Shown: positions 9,221-19,741 of the stretch, in pieces
How positions within the stretch are numbered: the stretch's first letter is position 1
Layout of the letters: each line of letters starts with the position of its first letter
NCBI GenBank assembly: GCA_029433525.1
Contig: JAQTIF010000001.1
Coordinates: 1,488,001 to 1,552,000, forward strand
Source: Enterobacteriaceae bacterium ESL0689
GTDB taxonomy: Bacteria > Pseudomonadota > Gammaproteobacteria > Enterobacterales > Enterobacteriaceae
DNA length: 64,000 bases
Reading direction: 5' to 3'
Program-made: the position numbers and the translations under genes
The notes under the pieces: generated by a model
Databases searched by the model: none
What the model was told of the DNA's origin: nothing
What the model saw: only the letters and a program-made list of their open reading frames with translations

Positions 9221-9892
9221 TCATGACAGCGTTTGTTGTTGCGTCTGATAATCACAGGGGGGATCACCCAGTAAAGTCAGCAGATGCGCGATCAGCTGTG
9301 GCGCAACGGTCTGTGGCTGAATATCCGGCAGCCAGTGACGCATTTGTGTTATTTCCATACCGGCATAACCGCAAGGGTTGATCCGGCGGAATGGTGACAG
9401 ATCCATCGCGATATTGAGTGCAAGGCCGTGGAAGGAACAACCTTTACGAATGCGCAGGCCGAGCGAACAGATCTTTTTTTCCTCGCTATACACGCCCGGT
9501 GCATCAGCGCGTGCGTGAGAGGCGATACCATATTCAGCCAGTGTATTAATCACCGTCTGCTCTAATAGCGTAACGAGCTGGCGGACACCCAGCTTACGTC
9601 GTTTGAGATCAAGAAGCACGTACATGACTTGTTGCCCGGGACCATGATAAGTCACCTGTCCCCCCCGATCGCTCTGAATCACAGGAATATCACCCGCAGC
9701 CAGCACATGTTCCGCTTTACCCGCCTGACCCTGGGTAAAAACAGGAAAATGCTCTACCAGCCAGATTTCATCCGGGGTTTTATCATCACGGCAATCGGTA
9801 AACTGATGCATGGCTTGTGACACCGGCTGGTAAGGCTGCAGACCAAGCTGACGGATAATAATCTTATTTTGCTGCAAAATAGCATCTTCCAC
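9221..9892 (-). CDS. lipB: Octanoyl-ACP:protein N-octanoyltransferase
   Basis: Transfers octanoate from ACP to lipoate-dependent enzymes, the step before LipA. The conserved blocks [29 protein letters not shown] (catalytic Lys) and [10 protein letters not shown] (nucleophilic Cys) are present. ATG 9892 gives 223 residues, about ten more than E. coli; a later non-ATG start near the IIIRQLG motif would match the E. coli N-terminus. It is cotranscribed with ybeD upstream (79 bp gap). Confidence 0.95.
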   Translation of the reverse strand: MEDAILQQNKIIIRQLGLQPYQPVSQAMHQFTDCRDDKTPDEIWLVEHFPVFTQGQAGKAEHVLAAGDIPVIQSDRGGQVTYHGPGQQVMYVLLDLKRRKLGVRQLVTLLEQTVINTLAEYGIASHARADAPGVYSEEKKICSLGLRIRKGCSFHGLALNIAMDLSPFRRINPCGYAGMEITQMRHWLPDIQPQTVAPQLIAHLLTLLGDPPCDYQTQQQTLS

Positions 9893-9971
9893 AGAGCGAA
9901 ACAGTCAGTGGGAGTATATCATGGCTGCCTGGTAAGCGCGCCCGGGGAGAGTACCGGGCGGCAGGAAATGA

Positions 9972-10235
9972 TTACAGCACCATCCGCACAATATCGATTT
10001 TGCCTAATTCTTCATACAGGGTTTCAATTTGTTCGATATGTGTGGCATTAATGGTAATAGAAACAGAATGGTAGTTGCCCTTACTGCTGGGTTTGACCTG
10101 GGGTGAATAATCACCGGGCGCGTGGCGCTGCACGACTTCCACCACGCGATCAACCAGCTCAGGGGAGGCCTGTCCCATGACTTTGTAAGTAAATGACGTA
10201 GGAAATTCAAGCAGTTCATTCAGTTTGGTTTTCAT
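9972..10235 (-). CDS. ybeD: YbeD, DUF493 family protein
   Basis: Small 87-residue cytoplasmic protein with an ACT/ferredoxin-like fold (DUF493). The family core [16 protein letters not shown] and the ending [10 protein letters not shown] are conserved. Its precise role is not settled. It lies between dacA and lipB on the same strand, as in E. coli. Confidence 0.95.
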   Translation of the reverse strand: MKTKLNELLEFPTSFTYKVMGQASPELVDRVVEVVQRHAPGDYSPQVKPSSKGNYHSVSITINATHIEQIETLYEELGKIDIVRMVL

Positions 10236-10403
10236 GTCAGCTCCGGTATTACGGCGAAATAACCACCCACAGGATCGTGAGCGTTATCCAGTGATTCAGT
10301 GCCTGACAGCGGAATGGCGTTCTCCTTGCCATTTTAACTTCGGCCGTGTCAGGCTGCTGTTTTGCATATGGGGGCGCAGGTTATACTTTCAAGTACATGA
10401 TTT

Positions 10404-11603
10404 TTAACCAAACCAGCGATGAAATATTAACTTAATATAATCAATCAGTTTACTAAAGAAGTTACCTTCCGGGATCTCCTGCAGGATCACCAGCGGGCGT
10501 TGATCGATCGTTTTGCCATCCAGCTGGAAATTAATGGTGCCGACAATCTGGTTTTTCTGTAGCGGAGCGTGCAGTTCATTGCTATTCAGAATATAGCTGG
10601 CTTTCAGATCTTTCATCCGTCCACGGGGGATGGTGATATAAGCGTCTTTCTCTACCCCCAGAGAAGCACGATCGGTATTACCGAACCACACTGGCTCTGA
10701 AGCAAATTTTTTATCCGCTTTTAATGGCGTCGCGGTTTCAAAGAAACGAAATCCCCACGTCAGTAATTTTTTACTTTCTGCCTCCCGGCCTTTGAAAGTA
10801 CGCCCGCCCATGACCACAGAGATCAGACGCATCGGTCCGTCCGTCGCAGAGGCAACAAGATTATAACCCGCCTTGTCGGTATGGCCGGTTTTGATGCCAT
10901 CAACACTGAGGCTTTTATCCCATAACAGGCCGTTGCGATTGAGCTGACGAATGCCGTTAAAGGTGAACTCTTTTTCCTTATAGACCGCATATTCATTGGG
11001 TACGTCGCGGATCAGCGCCTGGCCAATTAAGGCCATATCACGGGCAGAGCTGTACTGACCATCAGCATCCAGACCATGTACTGTCTGGAAGTGCGTATTT
11101 TGCAAACCGAGCTTCTTGACATAGCCATTCATCAGCGTGACAAACGCATCCTGGCTACCGGCGACATAGTCTGCCATCGCGACACAAGCGTCGTTGCCCG
11201 ATTGCAGATTAATCCCACGGATCAGCTGGGAAACGGTGACCTGCATACCCGGTTTGAGAAACATCAATGAAGAGCCTCTGAATACTGGATTGCCGGTCGC
11301 CCATGCATCATTTCCCACCGAGACAAGGTCGGCATCTTTAAATTTACCTGCTTTCATCGCCTGGCCAATGACATAGCTGGTCATCATTTTGGTCAGGCTT
11401 GCCGGATCGCGACGGGCGTCAGCGTTATTCTCTGCCAGCACTTGACCGGAGTAATAATCGATTAGTATCCAGGACGCGGCATCAATTTGTGGCGCACCTG
11501 GGATCAGCGTTTTGAGATTCAGGTCATCGGCATGGGCACTCCAGGAGAGCGCTGCGATGGAGAGAGTAGTCAGGAATAGACGTGCGCTGCAAAAGATCTT
11601 CAT
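10404..11603 (-). CDS. dacA: PBP5, D-alanyl-D-alanine carboxypeptidase
   Basis: Periplasmic, membrane-anchored enzyme that trims the terminal D-Ala of peptidoglycan pentapeptides. The 399 residues show a signal peptide (about 1-25, cut after SAHA) and the active-site SxxK as S69-L-T-K72. The SGN motif of [15 protein letters not shown] and the KTG motif of [13 protein letters not shown] follow. The C-terminal amphipathic anchor is [18 protein letters not shown]. It is downstream of rlpA with a 125-bp gap. Confidence 0.97.
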   Translation of the reverse strand: MKIFCSARLFLTTLSIAALSWSAHADDLNLKTLIPGAPQIDAASWILIDYYSGQVLAENNADARRDPASLTKMMTSYVIGQAMKAGKFKDADLVSVGNDAWATGNPVFRGSSLMFLKPGMQVTVSQLIRGINLQSGNDACVAMADYVAGSQDAFVTLMNGYVKKLGLQNTHFQTVHGLDADGQYSSARDMALIGQALIRDVPNEYAVYKEKEFTFNGIRQLNRNGLLWDKSLSVDGIKTGHTDKAGYNLVASATDGPMRLISVVMGGRTFKGREAESKKLLTWGFRFFETATPLKADKKFASEPVWFGNTDRASLGVEKDAYITIPRGRMKDLKASYILNSNELHAPLQKNQIVGTINFQLDGKTIDQRPLVILQEIPEGNFFSKLIDYIKLIFHRWFG

Positions 11604-11728
11604 GGTCTGAATAACGGCATCCGTGGTGGAGTTAAAAAGGAGTAGTTAACTATAACAAAAGGAAGCTAAGCCAGCATCTGGCATTATGCATGAGTTTGTT
11701 AATAGCGTTTTCATTGCCACAGCTATTT

Positions 11729-12784
11729 TTACTGGGCAGCGGTAATAAACGACGGGATCTGCATCTCGTTTTGCAGACGTTGCTGCAATGTACTGGCCTG
11801 TTCCCGGTTACTGAATGGCCCCAGCTGAATGCGCCAGAGCGGGCCATTCTGTACAACACGACCGGGAACAGAAAGTTGCTGGCTCAGTTTTTGCTGGTAA
11901 TGCCGCGCCCGGTTTGGGTCGCTGATGGCACCCACCTGGAGCACGATGTTACCCGCGATACGAGATGGTGGGGCGCTGACCTGCGTTTGTTTGACTGCGG
12001 TGGTTGCTGCTTTGTGCGGCGCTTTGCTCTGCGGAACAGGGGGGGTCAGTGACACAGGGGTATCGGGGATATCGCTATGGGTAAGCGGAGCGCTGATACT
12101 CTCTGGTGGCGTTAATGTGGTATCACTGACAGCGTGGATATCGGTGGGGGCGGGCGATACAGGCATGGTATCCGTACCCGCGTTCAGATCCGGGCGTGGG
12201 GGTAGCGCATAAGTCTGTTTTGCCACCGTGGTACAGGCCATTCCTGGGCCAGAGAGTGAGCCATCTTCGGCGACAATAATCGGATCGATCCGTACCCGGG
12301 TATTATTTGACATATTCAGACGATCAGCGACAGCGCGTGACAGCGAAATAATACGATCACTGCCGTAGGGCCCGCGATCATTAATCCGTACCACCAGCAT
12401 GCGACCATTGGCGAGGTTGGTGACCCGGATATAGCTCGGAATCGGTAGGGTGGGATGAGCAGCGCTCAGTTGTGTGGGGTCGAAAAGTTCACCCGAGACC
12501 GTCAGGTTGCTTGCCGGTTCTGCGTCATAAATCGCAGCCAGCCCGGTTTGAGTAAAGCGTGCGGGATCGCTGACAATTTTATAACGCTCACTATGATGCT
12601 CATAATCCTGATTTGCCGTGACCACAAGGGCTTCATAATGGGGCTCAACACCACTAATTTCGACCACCGGGCCATGACATACCACCGGTTGCGGTACGCT
12701 GATCGTCTTTTGTTGTTCATTTTCATGAATACATGCCGTCAGTAAGACGGTTATCAGACAAATCCCTGGCCATTGCTTACGCAT
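11729..12784 (-). CDS. rlpA: RlpA, septal-ring lytic transglycosylase lipoprotein
   Basis: Outer-membrane lipoprotein that binds denuded septal glycan. From ATG 12784 it is 351 residues; an upstream ATG (12802) would add six residues and spoil the signal peptide. The lipobox is LLTAC. A double-psi beta-barrel domain follows (VSGELFDPTQLSAAHPTLP, VRINDRGPYGSDRIISLS). Then come a long Pro/Thr/Ser-rich linker and a C-terminal SPOR domain of about 75 residues (IVLQVGAISDPNRARHYQQ). It is preceded 10 bp upstream by rodA, giving the mrdA-rodA-rlpA operon. Confidence 0.95.
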   Translation of the reverse strand: MRKQWPGICLITVLLTACIHENEQQKTISVPQPVVCHGPVVEISGVEPHYEALVVTANQDYEHHSERYKIVSDPARFTQTGLAAIYDAEPASNLTVSGELFDPTQLSAAHPTLPIPSYIRVTNLANGRMLVVRINDRGPYGSDRIISLSRAVADRLNMSNNTRVRIDPIIVAEDGSLSGPGMACTTVAKQTYALPPRPDLNAGTDTMPVSPAPTDIHAVSDTTLTPPESISAPLTHSDIPDTPVSLTPPVPQSKAPHKAATTAVKQTQVSAPPSRIAGNIVLQVGAISDPNRARHYQQKLSQQLSVPGRVVQNGPLWRIQLGPFSNREQASTLQQRLQNEMQIPSFITAAQ

Positions 12785-12794
12785 TGCACACTCC

Positions 12795-13907
12795 TTACAC
12801 ACTTTTCGACAACATTTTTCTGTGAGTCTGGATTGACATCACAATACCAAACCCAGCCATTAATACCACCAGCGCAGAGCCACCGTAGCTGATCAGCGGT
12901 AATGGCACCCCGACGACAGGTAAAATACCGCTGACCATACCAATATTGACAAAGACATAAACGAATAAAATAAGCATCAGACCGCCGGTCATGACCCGAC
13001 CGAACGTCGTTTGTGCCTGGGCAGCGATCCATAATCCGCGCATGATAAGTAAAATATAGAGTGCCAGCAGGATAAGGATACCAATCAGACCGAGTTCTTC
13101 GGCGAGAACGGCGAAGATAAAATCAGTATGGCGCTCTGGCAGAAACTCCAGTTGTGATTGTGTGCCATGCAGCCAGCCCTTACCACGTAGCCCACCGGAA
13201 CCAATGGCGATTTTTGACTGAATAATATGATAACCGGCCCCCAGCGGATCAGTTTCCGGATCGAGTAACATTATCACCCGCTGACGCTGATAGTCATGCA
13301 TCAGGAAAAACCATAAAATCGGGATAAAAGCTGCCAGCAGGATCACTGCGATACCGATTAAGCGCCAGCTTAATCCGGAAAGAAACAGGACGAACAGACC
13401 GGATAATGCGATCAGAATCGATGTTCCCAGATCTGGCTGGGCAGCGACCAGTAGCGTCGGGACAAAAATCAGGACCAGCGCAATGGCGCTATTTTTCAAT
13501 GAGGGGGGACAGGCATTGCGATTGATAAAACGCGCCACCATCAGCGGGACAGCAATTTTGGCAATTTCTGAGGGCTGAAAACGAATAATCCCCAGATCCA
13601 GCCAGCGTTTTGCCCCTTTGGCGGTAACGCCGAACGTATCGACGGCGATCAGTAATATCACACAGAAAAAATAGAGATAGGGTGCCCAGCCTTCATAAAC
13701 ACGCGGCGGAATTTGCGCCATGATGACCATCACGGTCATTCCCATCGCGATCTGGCTTATTTTACGCTCCATCATGCCGATATCCTGACCGCTGGCACTC
13801 CAGATAACCAGCACGCTGTAAACCAGCAGCGCCAGTAAGATCAACATCAACATCGGATCGAGGTGGATCTTATCCCACAGTGATTTCTTGCTGGCGTTAT
13901 CACTCAT
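12795..13907 (-). CDS. rodA: RodA, SEDS peptidoglycan glycosyltransferase
   Basis: Polytopic inner-membrane SEDS glycan polymerase of the elongasome, partner of PBP2. The 370 residues and about ten transmembrane helices match the family. Signatures include [31 protein letters not shown] (with the essential Asp) and the C-terminal [16 protein letters not shown]. Its start codon overlaps the mrdA stop codon by one base, which suggests translational coupling. Confidence 0.97.
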   Translation of the reverse strand: MSDNASKKSLWDKIHLDPMLMLILLALLVYSVLVIWSASGQDIGMMERKISQIAMGMTVMVIMAQIPPRVYEGWAPYLYFFCVILLIAVDTFGVTAKGAKRWLDLGIIRFQPSEIAKIAVPLMVARFINRNACPPSLKNSAIALVLIFVPTLLVAAQPDLGTSILIALSGLFVLFLSGLSWRLIGIAVILLAAFIPILWFFLMHDYQRQRVIMLLDPETDPLGAGYHIIQSKIAIGSGGLRGKGWLHGTQSQLEFLPERHTDFIFAVLAEELGLIGILILLALYILLIMRGLWIAAQAQTTFGRVMTGGLMLILFVYVFVNIGMVSGILPVVGVPLPLISYGGSALVVLMAGFGIVMSIQTHRKMLSKSV

Positions 13908-15808
13908 TATTGATCCTCCCCTGCGGTCACGGCCGGGTTTTCACTGGGTAAGTGAGTGTTGTTATCTCCCAGTATAATGTGATCAAGGATCTGGCGCATA
14001 ACCGTACCGACAGCGGCACCTGCGCCGCCATTTTCAAGAATGATAGTAATAGCAACCTGGGGATCATTATAGGGGGCAAAGCCGATCATCAGTTTATGGT
14101 CACGCAGACGCTCTGTTATTTTGTGGGCATTATAAGTTTCATTGGCTTTCAGGCCAAATACCTGGGCCGTACCGGATTTGACCGCACTTCTATAAGGTGC
14201 GCTGGCGAAGTATTTATAACCGGTGCCGTTGCTACGGTGGGCGACGCCATACATACCATCTTTGGCAATTTCCCAAAAGCCGGAACGAATGTTGCCAACA
14301 GGCGGTTCATAGGGTTGCACCCATGGTATTTGTTTGCCCTCTTCGAGGGTACTTTTTAGCAGATGTGGCACTTTCACGACGCCGTCATTAATCAAAATCA
14401 TCAATGCCTTATTCATCTGAACAGGGGTTGCTGTCCAGTAGCCCTGGCCAATCCCGACCGGGATAGTGTCACCCTGATACCAGGGCTTTTTAAAACGTTT
14501 GAGTTTCCATTCCCGGGTCGGCATATTCCCGGAACGCTCTTCGGCCAGGTCGATGCCGGTATAGTGACCGTAACCAAATTTTGTCATCCATTCAGAGAGC
14601 CGGTCGATCCCCATATCGTAAGCGATCTGATAGAAAAACGTATCCGCTGACTCTTCCAGCGCTTTGGTGATATTCAGATGACCATGTCCCCATTTTTTCC
14701 AGTCACGATAACGTTTTTCGGTGCCGGGCAGTTGCCACCACCCCGGATCGAACAGACTGGTATTACGGGTAATGGTATTGGTGCTGAGTGCCGATACCGC
14801 GATATAGGGTTTGACCGTTGACGCGGGGGGATAAATGCCCTGTGTCGCCCGATTGATCAAGGGGGTATCCGGGTCGTTTAACAGTTCGGCATAATCTTTA
14901 CTGGAGATGCCGTTAACGAACAGATTGGGGTCATAACCGGGCGTCGAGACCAGCGCAAGGATGTCGCCATTACGCGGATCGGTGACTACCACGGCAGCGC
15001 GGCTGCCAGCCAGCAGGGTTTCGATATATTGCTGGAGCTTAAGATCAAGGGTTAAATAGATATCTCTGCCTGCTTGCGGAGGCACCTCTTTGAGCTGGCG
15101 AATAACACGCCCACGGTTGTTGACTTCCACCTCTTCATAGCCCGTCTGACCATGCAGAAGATCTTCATAGTAGCGTTCGATCCCCAGTTTTCCGATATCA
15201 TGAGTCGCCGCATAGTTAGCCAGTTTACCGGCTTTATCCAGACGAGTGATGTCTTTATCGTTGATTTTGGAGACATAACCAATCACGTGGGTCAGGGCGG
15301 AATTATAGGGATAGTAACGGCGCTTGTAGCCTTTGACCTCAACACCAGGAAAACGGTGTTGATTAACCGCAAAACGGGCAACCTGCTCTTCATTGAGATT
15401 AGTTTTGACTGGAATTAAGCTGAAGCGATGGGAGCGCGTGCGCTCTTTTGTGAAACTGGCGATATCGTCATCAGTGAGATCGACAACATCGCGTAACGCA
15501 TCCAGCGTTTGCTGCACGTTGTCCACTTTTTCTGGCATCATCTCCAGTTGGTAGATGGTGCGGTTGAGCGCCAGCGCTGTGCCGTTACGATCGTAGATAA
15601 TGCCACGACTGGGGGTGATCGGCACCAGTTTAATCCGGTTTTCGTTGGAGCGAGTCTGATAATCCTGGTAACGAACAATCTGCACATTATAGAGATTGGC
15701 AATCAGAACCGCGGTAAGCAGTAAAATCCCGATGAAAGCGACCAGCGCCCGGCGCATGAATAGCGAGGATTCCGCAGTATAGTCGCGGAAATAATCTTTT
15801 AATTTCAT
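13907..15808 (-). CDS. mrdA: PBP2, elongasome transpeptidase
   Basis: Class B penicillin-binding protein that crosslinks lateral-wall peptidoglycan with RodA. The 633 residues match E. coli. There is an N-terminal membrane anchor (about 21-42), a pedestal domain, and the transpeptidase motifs SxxK in [10 protein letters not shown], SxN in [11 protein letters not shown] and KSGTAQ. It is followed by rodA and rlpA and preceded by rlmH (27 bp), all on the minus strand. Confidence 0.97.
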   Translation of the reverse strand: MKLKDYFRDYTAESSLFMRRALVAFIGILLLTAVLIANLYNVQIVRYQDYQTRSNENRIKLVPITPSRGIIYDRNGTALALNRTIYQLEMMPEKVDNVQQTLDALRDVVDLTDDDIASFTKERTRSHRFSLIPVKTNLNEEQVARFAVNQHRFPGVEVKGYKRRYYPYNSALTHVIGYVSKINDKDITRLDKAGKLANYAATHDIGKLGIERYYEDLLHGQTGYEEVEVNNRGRVIRQLKEVPPQAGRDIYLTLDLKLQQYIETLLAGSRAAVVVTDPRNGDILALVSTPGYDPNLFVNGISSKDYAELLNDPDTPLINRATQGIYPPASTVKPYIAVSALSTNTITRNTSLFDPGWWQLPGTEKRYRDWKKWGHGHLNITKALEESADTFFYQIAYDMGIDRLSEWMTKFGYGHYTGIDLAEERSGNMPTREWKLKRFKKPWYQGDTIPVGIGQGYWTATPVQMNKALMILINDGVVKVPHLLKSTLEEGKQIPWVQPYEPPVGNIRSGFWEIAKDGMYGVAHRSNGTGYKYFASAPYRSAVKSGTAQVFGLKANETYNAHKITERLRDHKLMIGFAPYNDPQVAITIILENGGAGAAVGTVMRQILDHIILGDNNTHLPSENPAVTAGEDQ

Positions 15809-15835
15809 ACCCTGCTTAGCCTGCTCTGGTCATGA

Positions 15836-16303
15836 TTATTCACGATGGTAAGGATGATTGGTCGTAATGCTCCACGCACGATACAGACTTTCGGCAACCA
15901 ATACACGCACCAGCGGGTGAGGTAAAGTCAGCGCCGAGAGCGACCAGCTCTGTTCTGCCGCGGCTTTACATGCCGGAGAAAGACCTTCGGGGCCACCAAT
16001 CAACAGACTGACATCACGCCCGTCATGTTTCCAGCGCTCCAGCTCATGAGCAAGCTGCGGGGTATCCCACGGTTTACCGGGAATATCCAGGGTCACAATG
16101 CGGTTCTTCCCGGCGGCTGCCAGCATCATTTCTCCCTCTTTTTCAAGGATGCGCTTAATATCCGCATTTTTGCCCCGTTTACCTGCTGGGATCTCCTGCA
16201 GTTCCAGCGGCATATCTTTGGGAAAGCGGCGCAGATATTCACTAAAACCACGCTGCACCCACTCAGGCATCTTACTGCCGACAGCGACCAGTTGCAGCTT
16301 CAC
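15836..16303 (-). CDS. rlmH: RlmH, 23S rRNA pseudouridine-1915 N3-methyltransferase
   Basis: SPOUT-class SAM methyltransferase acting on assembled 70S ribosomes. The 155 residues equal E. coli. The glycine-rich SAM loop LLIGGPEGL and the knotted C-terminus [29 protein letters not shown] are conserved. The rsfS stop is 3 bp upstream of its start, giving a tight rsfS-rlmH-mrdA-rodA-rlpA run. Confidence 0.97.
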   Translation of the reverse strand: MKLQLVAVGSKMPEWVQRGFSEYLRRFPKDMPLELQEIPAGKRGKNADIKRILEKEGEMMLAAAGKNRIVTLDIPGKPWDTPQLAHELERWKHDGRDVSLLIGGPEGLSPACKAAAEQSWSLSALTLPHPLVRVLVAESLYRAWSITTNHPYHRE

Positions 16304-16306
16304 CGG

Positions 16307-16624
16307 TTAATTCCAGAGTTTTTCCAGCTCGTACAAATGACGACTCTCTTGCTGCATGATATGAACCATAACATCGCCAAGATCGACAACAATCCAGTCA
16401 GCGCTAGTGTCACCCTCCATCCCTAATGGTAACATGCCAGCAGCACGTGATGCCTGCACCAGATGATCGGCTATCGCTGCCACATGACGCGAAGAGGTGC
16501 CGGTACAGATAATCATATAATCTGTGATGCTGGATTTACCGCGCACATCAAGGGTGACAATATCCTGGCCTTTCAGATCATCGATCTGGTCGATAATAAA
16601 GCGCTGTTGGGTTTTATCCTGCAA
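16307..16624 (-). CDS. rsfS: RsfS, ribosomal silencing factor
   Basis: Binds uL14 on the 50S subunit and blocks subunit joining in stationary phase. The 105 residues match E. coli, with the family blocks [26 protein letters not shown] and [18 protein letters not shown] 16624 has GGAGGAACC just upstream. In E. coli cobC lies immediately upstream; here a 216-bp gap holding a repeat element separates them. Confidence 0.97.
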   Translation of the reverse strand: MQDKTQQRFIIDQIDDLKGQDIVTLDVRGKSSITDYMIICTGTSSRHVAAIADHLVQASRAAGMLPLGMEGDTSADWIVVDLGDVMVHIMQQESRHLYELEKLWN

Positions 16625-16650
16625 GGGTTCCTCCTGAGTGAAGTTGACTT

Positions 16651-16745
16651 AGTGCCTGGTTCTTCAGGCTATTTTACTTGCCATTCTGGCGCAGGGCAGA
16701 GCCCGAAATCCTCACGTACTGCGTGTACGCTGCGGTATCAGCCTG
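16651..16745 (+). repeat. Copy 1 of dispersed palindrome-ended repeat (divergent)
   Basis: The core reads CAGGCTATTTTACTTGCCAT, then a CTCACGTACTGCGTGTACGC hairpin segment and CTGCGGT, as in the best copy at 30397-30542. The left end AGTGCCTGG is diverged and the right inverted end is not recognisable. It lies between cobC and rsfS. Confidence 0.8.
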
Positions 16746-16840
16746 ACAGTATACCTGAACTTGTATCAGTCATGGGATAAATGCTTTTCAGGCAGCGGAG
16801 GATAGCAGCCTGCTTTAAGCTGTCAATGATTGGGATGGAT

Positions 16841-17452
16841 TTATTCTTCTCTTTGCCAGCTCGCCTGGCTATTCAGTACCCGCAAGGTGGTGAAGTCAGG
16901 CTGGAGATCCAGGGCGCTCCATGCGCCATGCATAATGGGAAAATGCCACATTGCGGCGGCCGGTAAGCCGAGTAGCTGGGCGATCAACAGGCTTAGTCCT
17001 CCCTGATGCCCCACGATCAGCAGATGATGAATATCCTGATATTGAGCCAGTTTATCGGCAAAGGTAGTGATACGCCGGGCGAAATGCTGAAAACCTTCAC
17101 CCTGCGGGGGCGTGGCGTGCTGCCAGTCGGCGCACCAGGCGGCGTAGTTTGCTGCATCTTCGCGCTGTAAATCCTGATAGTGACGCATCTCCCAGTCACC
17201 GAAGAAAATCTCATTCAGTTCGGGGTGGATCTGGCAGGCAACAGGGCGATCACCCAGCAGCAGGCGGGCAGTATGTTGTGTGCGCGCCAGTTCACTACAG
17301 AAAACATAATCAAAAGGTACTGACTGCAGGCATTGTCCCACTGTCTGTGCCTGGCGAATGCCGTGTGCGGTGAGCGGGGTCGGGGAGTGACCACAATAGA
17401 GACCGGCCACATTAGCTTCAGTTTCACCGTGACGCACCAGCCATAATCTCAT
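16841..17452 (-). CDS. cobC: CobC, histidine-phosphatase family (alpha-ribazole phosphatase)
   Basis: Histidine-phosphatase-fold enzyme of 203 residues. The phosphohistidine motif LVRHGETEAN is at residues 4-13, and the second catalytic His is in LLIVGHQGGL. By homology and position it corresponds to E. coli cobC, which removes the 5'-phosphate from alpha-ribazole-P (or adenosylcobalamin-P) at the end of cobalamin assembly. The substrate cannot be read from the sequence alone. It lies 9 bp downstream of nadD. Confidence 0.9.
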   Translation of the reverse strand: MRLWLVRHGETEANVAGLYCGHSPTPLTAHGIRQAQTVGQCLQSVPFDYVFCSELARTQHTARLLLGDRPVACQIHPELNEIFFGDWEMRHYQDLQREDAANYAAWCADWQHATPPQGEGFQHFARRITTFADKLAQYQDIHHLLIVGHQGGLSLLIAQLLGLPAAAMWHFPIMHGAWSALDLQPDFTTLRVLNSQASWQREE

Positions 17453-17461
17453 GCGACCCCC

Positions 17462-18103
17462 TTAACGATAGAGATGGTGCTGGTTAATATAATCCAGTAC
17501 CGGTGCAGGTAACATATCCGCACAGGAACCACCACTTTGCAGACGCTGGCGGATCAGCGTCGCGGAGATATCAAACCACGGGGTTTCTGCCAGGTAGATC
17601 ACCCCATTGGGACGTGTATACAGATGTTCAGCATTATCGGTGAGATGGCTATCCAGCCATTGCTGATCATGCGGGTTTTTCATCACCAGTGGGTATCCCG
17701 GTCGCCGGCAAACAATCAGATGGGCGTTATCGAGGATGGTGCTGTAGTTGTGCCACGCGGGAAAGGTCAGCAGGGAATCCTGGCCAATAATAAAGGCCAG
17801 CGGCTGGCTGGCGGGCTGCTCCCGGCGCCAGTCAGCGATGGTTTGCGCAGTATACGAGGGGGTCGGGCGTTGCAGTTCACGATCATCAAGCAGAAACAGC
17901 GGATTATCGGCGATAGCTAGCGTCAGCATTTGCCGACGCTGGTCACTGGTCGCTTCAGGCTGTGGCCGGTGCGGTGGCACATTGTTGGGAACAATAATGA
18001 TTTTCTCAAGATTGAGCTGATGAGCCAGAATTTCTATCGGTTTGAGATGACCGTAATGGACGGGATCGAAAGTGCCACCGTACATGGCCTGCAACTGATT
18101 CAT
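17462..18103 (-). CDS. nadD: Nicotinate-mononucleotide adenylyltransferase
   Basis: Makes deamido-NAD from NaMN and ATP in NAD synthesis. From ATG 18103 it is 213 residues, the E. coli size; an ATG five codons upstream (18118) lies inside holA and is less likely. The nucleotidyltransferase motif [12 protein letters not shown] and the [10 protein letters not shown] signature are present. It starts 1 bp after the holA stop codon, which implies coupling. Confidence 0.96.
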   Translation of the reverse strand: MNQLQAMYGGTFDPVHYGHLKPIEILAHQLNLEKIIIVPNNVPPHRPQPEATSDQRRQMLTLAIADNPLFLLDDRELQRPTPSYTAQTIADWRREQPASQPLAFIIGQDSLLTFPAWHNYSTILDNAHLIVCRRPGYPLVMKNPHDQQWLDSHLTDNAEHLYTRPNGVIYLAETPWFDISATLIRQRLQSGGSCADMLPAPVLDYINQHHLYR

Positions 18104-18104
18104 A

Positions 18105-19142
18105 TTAGTCGTCAACATCTATAAATGCCCCTGCCAGCGCTTTATGGCAGAGCAGCAAGGAGAGGCTTTCTAATTCCTGCCAGACCGGCGAGGCGTAATC
18201 CTGCTTCAGCGTGATTTCCATCTGCGCCAGCAGCGCGACTGCCTGGCGTAGTAGCTCAGCATCCAGACGTGCCAGTGCATCGCTTAATAACGGGCGGCGG
18301 TTCTGCCATATACGCTGTTTATCAAACAGCGCACGCAAGGGCGTATTAACCGACTGACGCTGTAGATTCACCAGCAGCAATAATTCGCGCTGCAGGGTGC
18401 GCAGCAGGATAGGGGGTTCGATGCCTTCCCGCTGTAGCTGTTGCAGAATGTGCAAAGCCCGCTTGCTTTTTCCGGCCAGTAAGGCATCCAGCCAGTGATA
18501 AGGAGTAAAGTGCGCCGCATCGTTGACCGCCTGCTCAACACGCGGGAGGGTCAGTTTGCCATCCGGCCACAGTAATGAGAGCCGTTCCAGTGCCTGGCTC
18601 AGGGCCAGCAGATTACCTTCATAGCAATAGCACAGTAACTGACTGGCCGCTTCATCAAGCTGGATCTTGTCCTGCCGGGCGCGTGCCGCCAGCCAGCGTG
18701 GGAGTTGGCTATGATCCGGGGTCTGGCAACTGACCTGAACCGCACAATGGGTCAGTGCTGTCATCCACGAGGTATTCTCCTGGGTTTTGGTCAGTTTATT
18801 ACCACGCACGATTAACAGCAGATCATCATGCAACATCGTCACCAGTGTGGCGAGTTGCTGATTGATCGCCGCACTGGTTCCCCCCTCCGGCAGGATCAGC
18901 AGGAGGGTCTGACGGGGGGAAAACAGGCTCATTGCCTGGCAGAATGAGAACAGTGCCTGCCAGTCAGTGCTGGCATCGAGCGTTGCGGTATGGTGTTCAG
19001 TAAATCCCTGAGCGGCGGCGGCGGCATGGATAGCGTCCTGACTTTCCTGCAAAAGTAAAGGATCATTGCCCAGTAATAAATAGGCCGTGCGCAGCCCTTC
19101 ATTAAGCTGCGCACGGAGCTGTTCCGGATACAACCGAATCAT
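18105..19142 (-). CDS. holA: DNA polymerase III delta subunit
   Basis: Clamp-loader subunit that opens the beta sliding clamp. The 345 residues are close to the E. coli 343. Conserved features include [30 protein letters not shown] at the N-terminus, the degenerate AAA+ fold and the collar region ([21 protein letters not shown]). It begins on the last base of lptE's stop region (19142 is shared), a one-base overlap. Confidence 0.97.
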   Translation of the reverse strand: MIRLYPEQLRAQLNEGLRTAYLLLGNDPLLLQESQDAIHAAAAAQGFTEHHTATLDASTDWQALFSFCQAMSLFSPRQTLLLILPEGGTSAAINQQLATLVTMLHDDLLLIVRGNKLTKTQENTSWMTALTHCAVQVSCQTPDHSQLPRWLAARARQDKIQLDEAASQLLCYCYEGNLLALSQALERLSLLWPDGKLTLPRVEQAVNDAAHFTPYHWLDALLAGKSKRALHILQQLQREGIEPPILLRTLQRELLLLVNLQRQSVNTPLRALFDKQRIWQNRRPLLSDALARLDAELLRQAVALLAQMEITLKQDYASPVWQELESLSLLLCHKALAGAFIDVDD

Positions 19143-19726
19143 CAGGGGGCCTGTGTTGGCGAAGGGCGACGCCCTGAATCAGCGGGAGCCGATGTGGTTT
19201 TTTCCTCGCTCTGATGAGTCTGAGCATGGTTCGCGACCCGAACTTCGGGGAGTCGGCGAATCAGTTGTTCTGCCGCTTTGTCATACATCTCTTTGATGAT
19301 GAGCTCCTGCTCGGCATCTTTTGCTAACGCAGTCTGTGGGTTATCGAAGAAGGAGCGATAAACCCGGACAGTGATCGGATGGATATCATCATTCGGGATC
19401 AATACGCTGGCCTGAACCGTGATCACCATCTGATATTCAGCCGTGGTGCCATCCTGAAAAACAGAAGCGGTATCTTTTTGAATAGCCACGGAGTTAAGGC
19501 GCAATTGCGGAATATCCTGGCGCAGGGTACTGGCTTCGACCAGCGTTACCCCGTTCAGTCGCAACTGATTACGAACCGCACGGCTTAATGGGCCATAGGG
19601 GTCGCCGGATTGCAGGATCAGGGTTTTCATCGCCACCGGAACCTGGGTGGTATTGCGCAAATGCCAGCCACAGGCGGTGGTGGTGAGTATCAGCAGGGAT
19701 AATAACCCTGTTGCCAGATAGCGCAT
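19142..19726 (-). CDS. lptE: LptE, LPS-assembly outer-membrane lipoprotein
   Basis: Lipoprotein plug of the LptD translocon. The 194 residues include a lipoprotein signal ending [12 protein letters not shown] (Cys at about 19) and a compact alpha/beta domain. The C-terminus is a disordered Ser/Pro/Thr-rich tail ([17 protein letters not shown]). It follows leuS by 15 bp and overlaps holA. Confidence 0.96.
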   Translation of the reverse strand: MRYLATGLLSLLILTTTACGWHLRNTTQVPVAMKTLILQSGDPYGPLSRAVRNQLRLNGVTLVEASTLRQDIPQLRLNSVAIQKDTASVFQDGTTAEYQMVITVQASVLIPNDDIHPITVRVYRSFFDNPQTALAKDAEQELIIKEMYDKAAEQLIRRLPEVRVANHAQTHQSEEKTTSAPADSGRRPSPTQAP

Positions 19727-19741
19727 ATTTTTCTCCCGTCC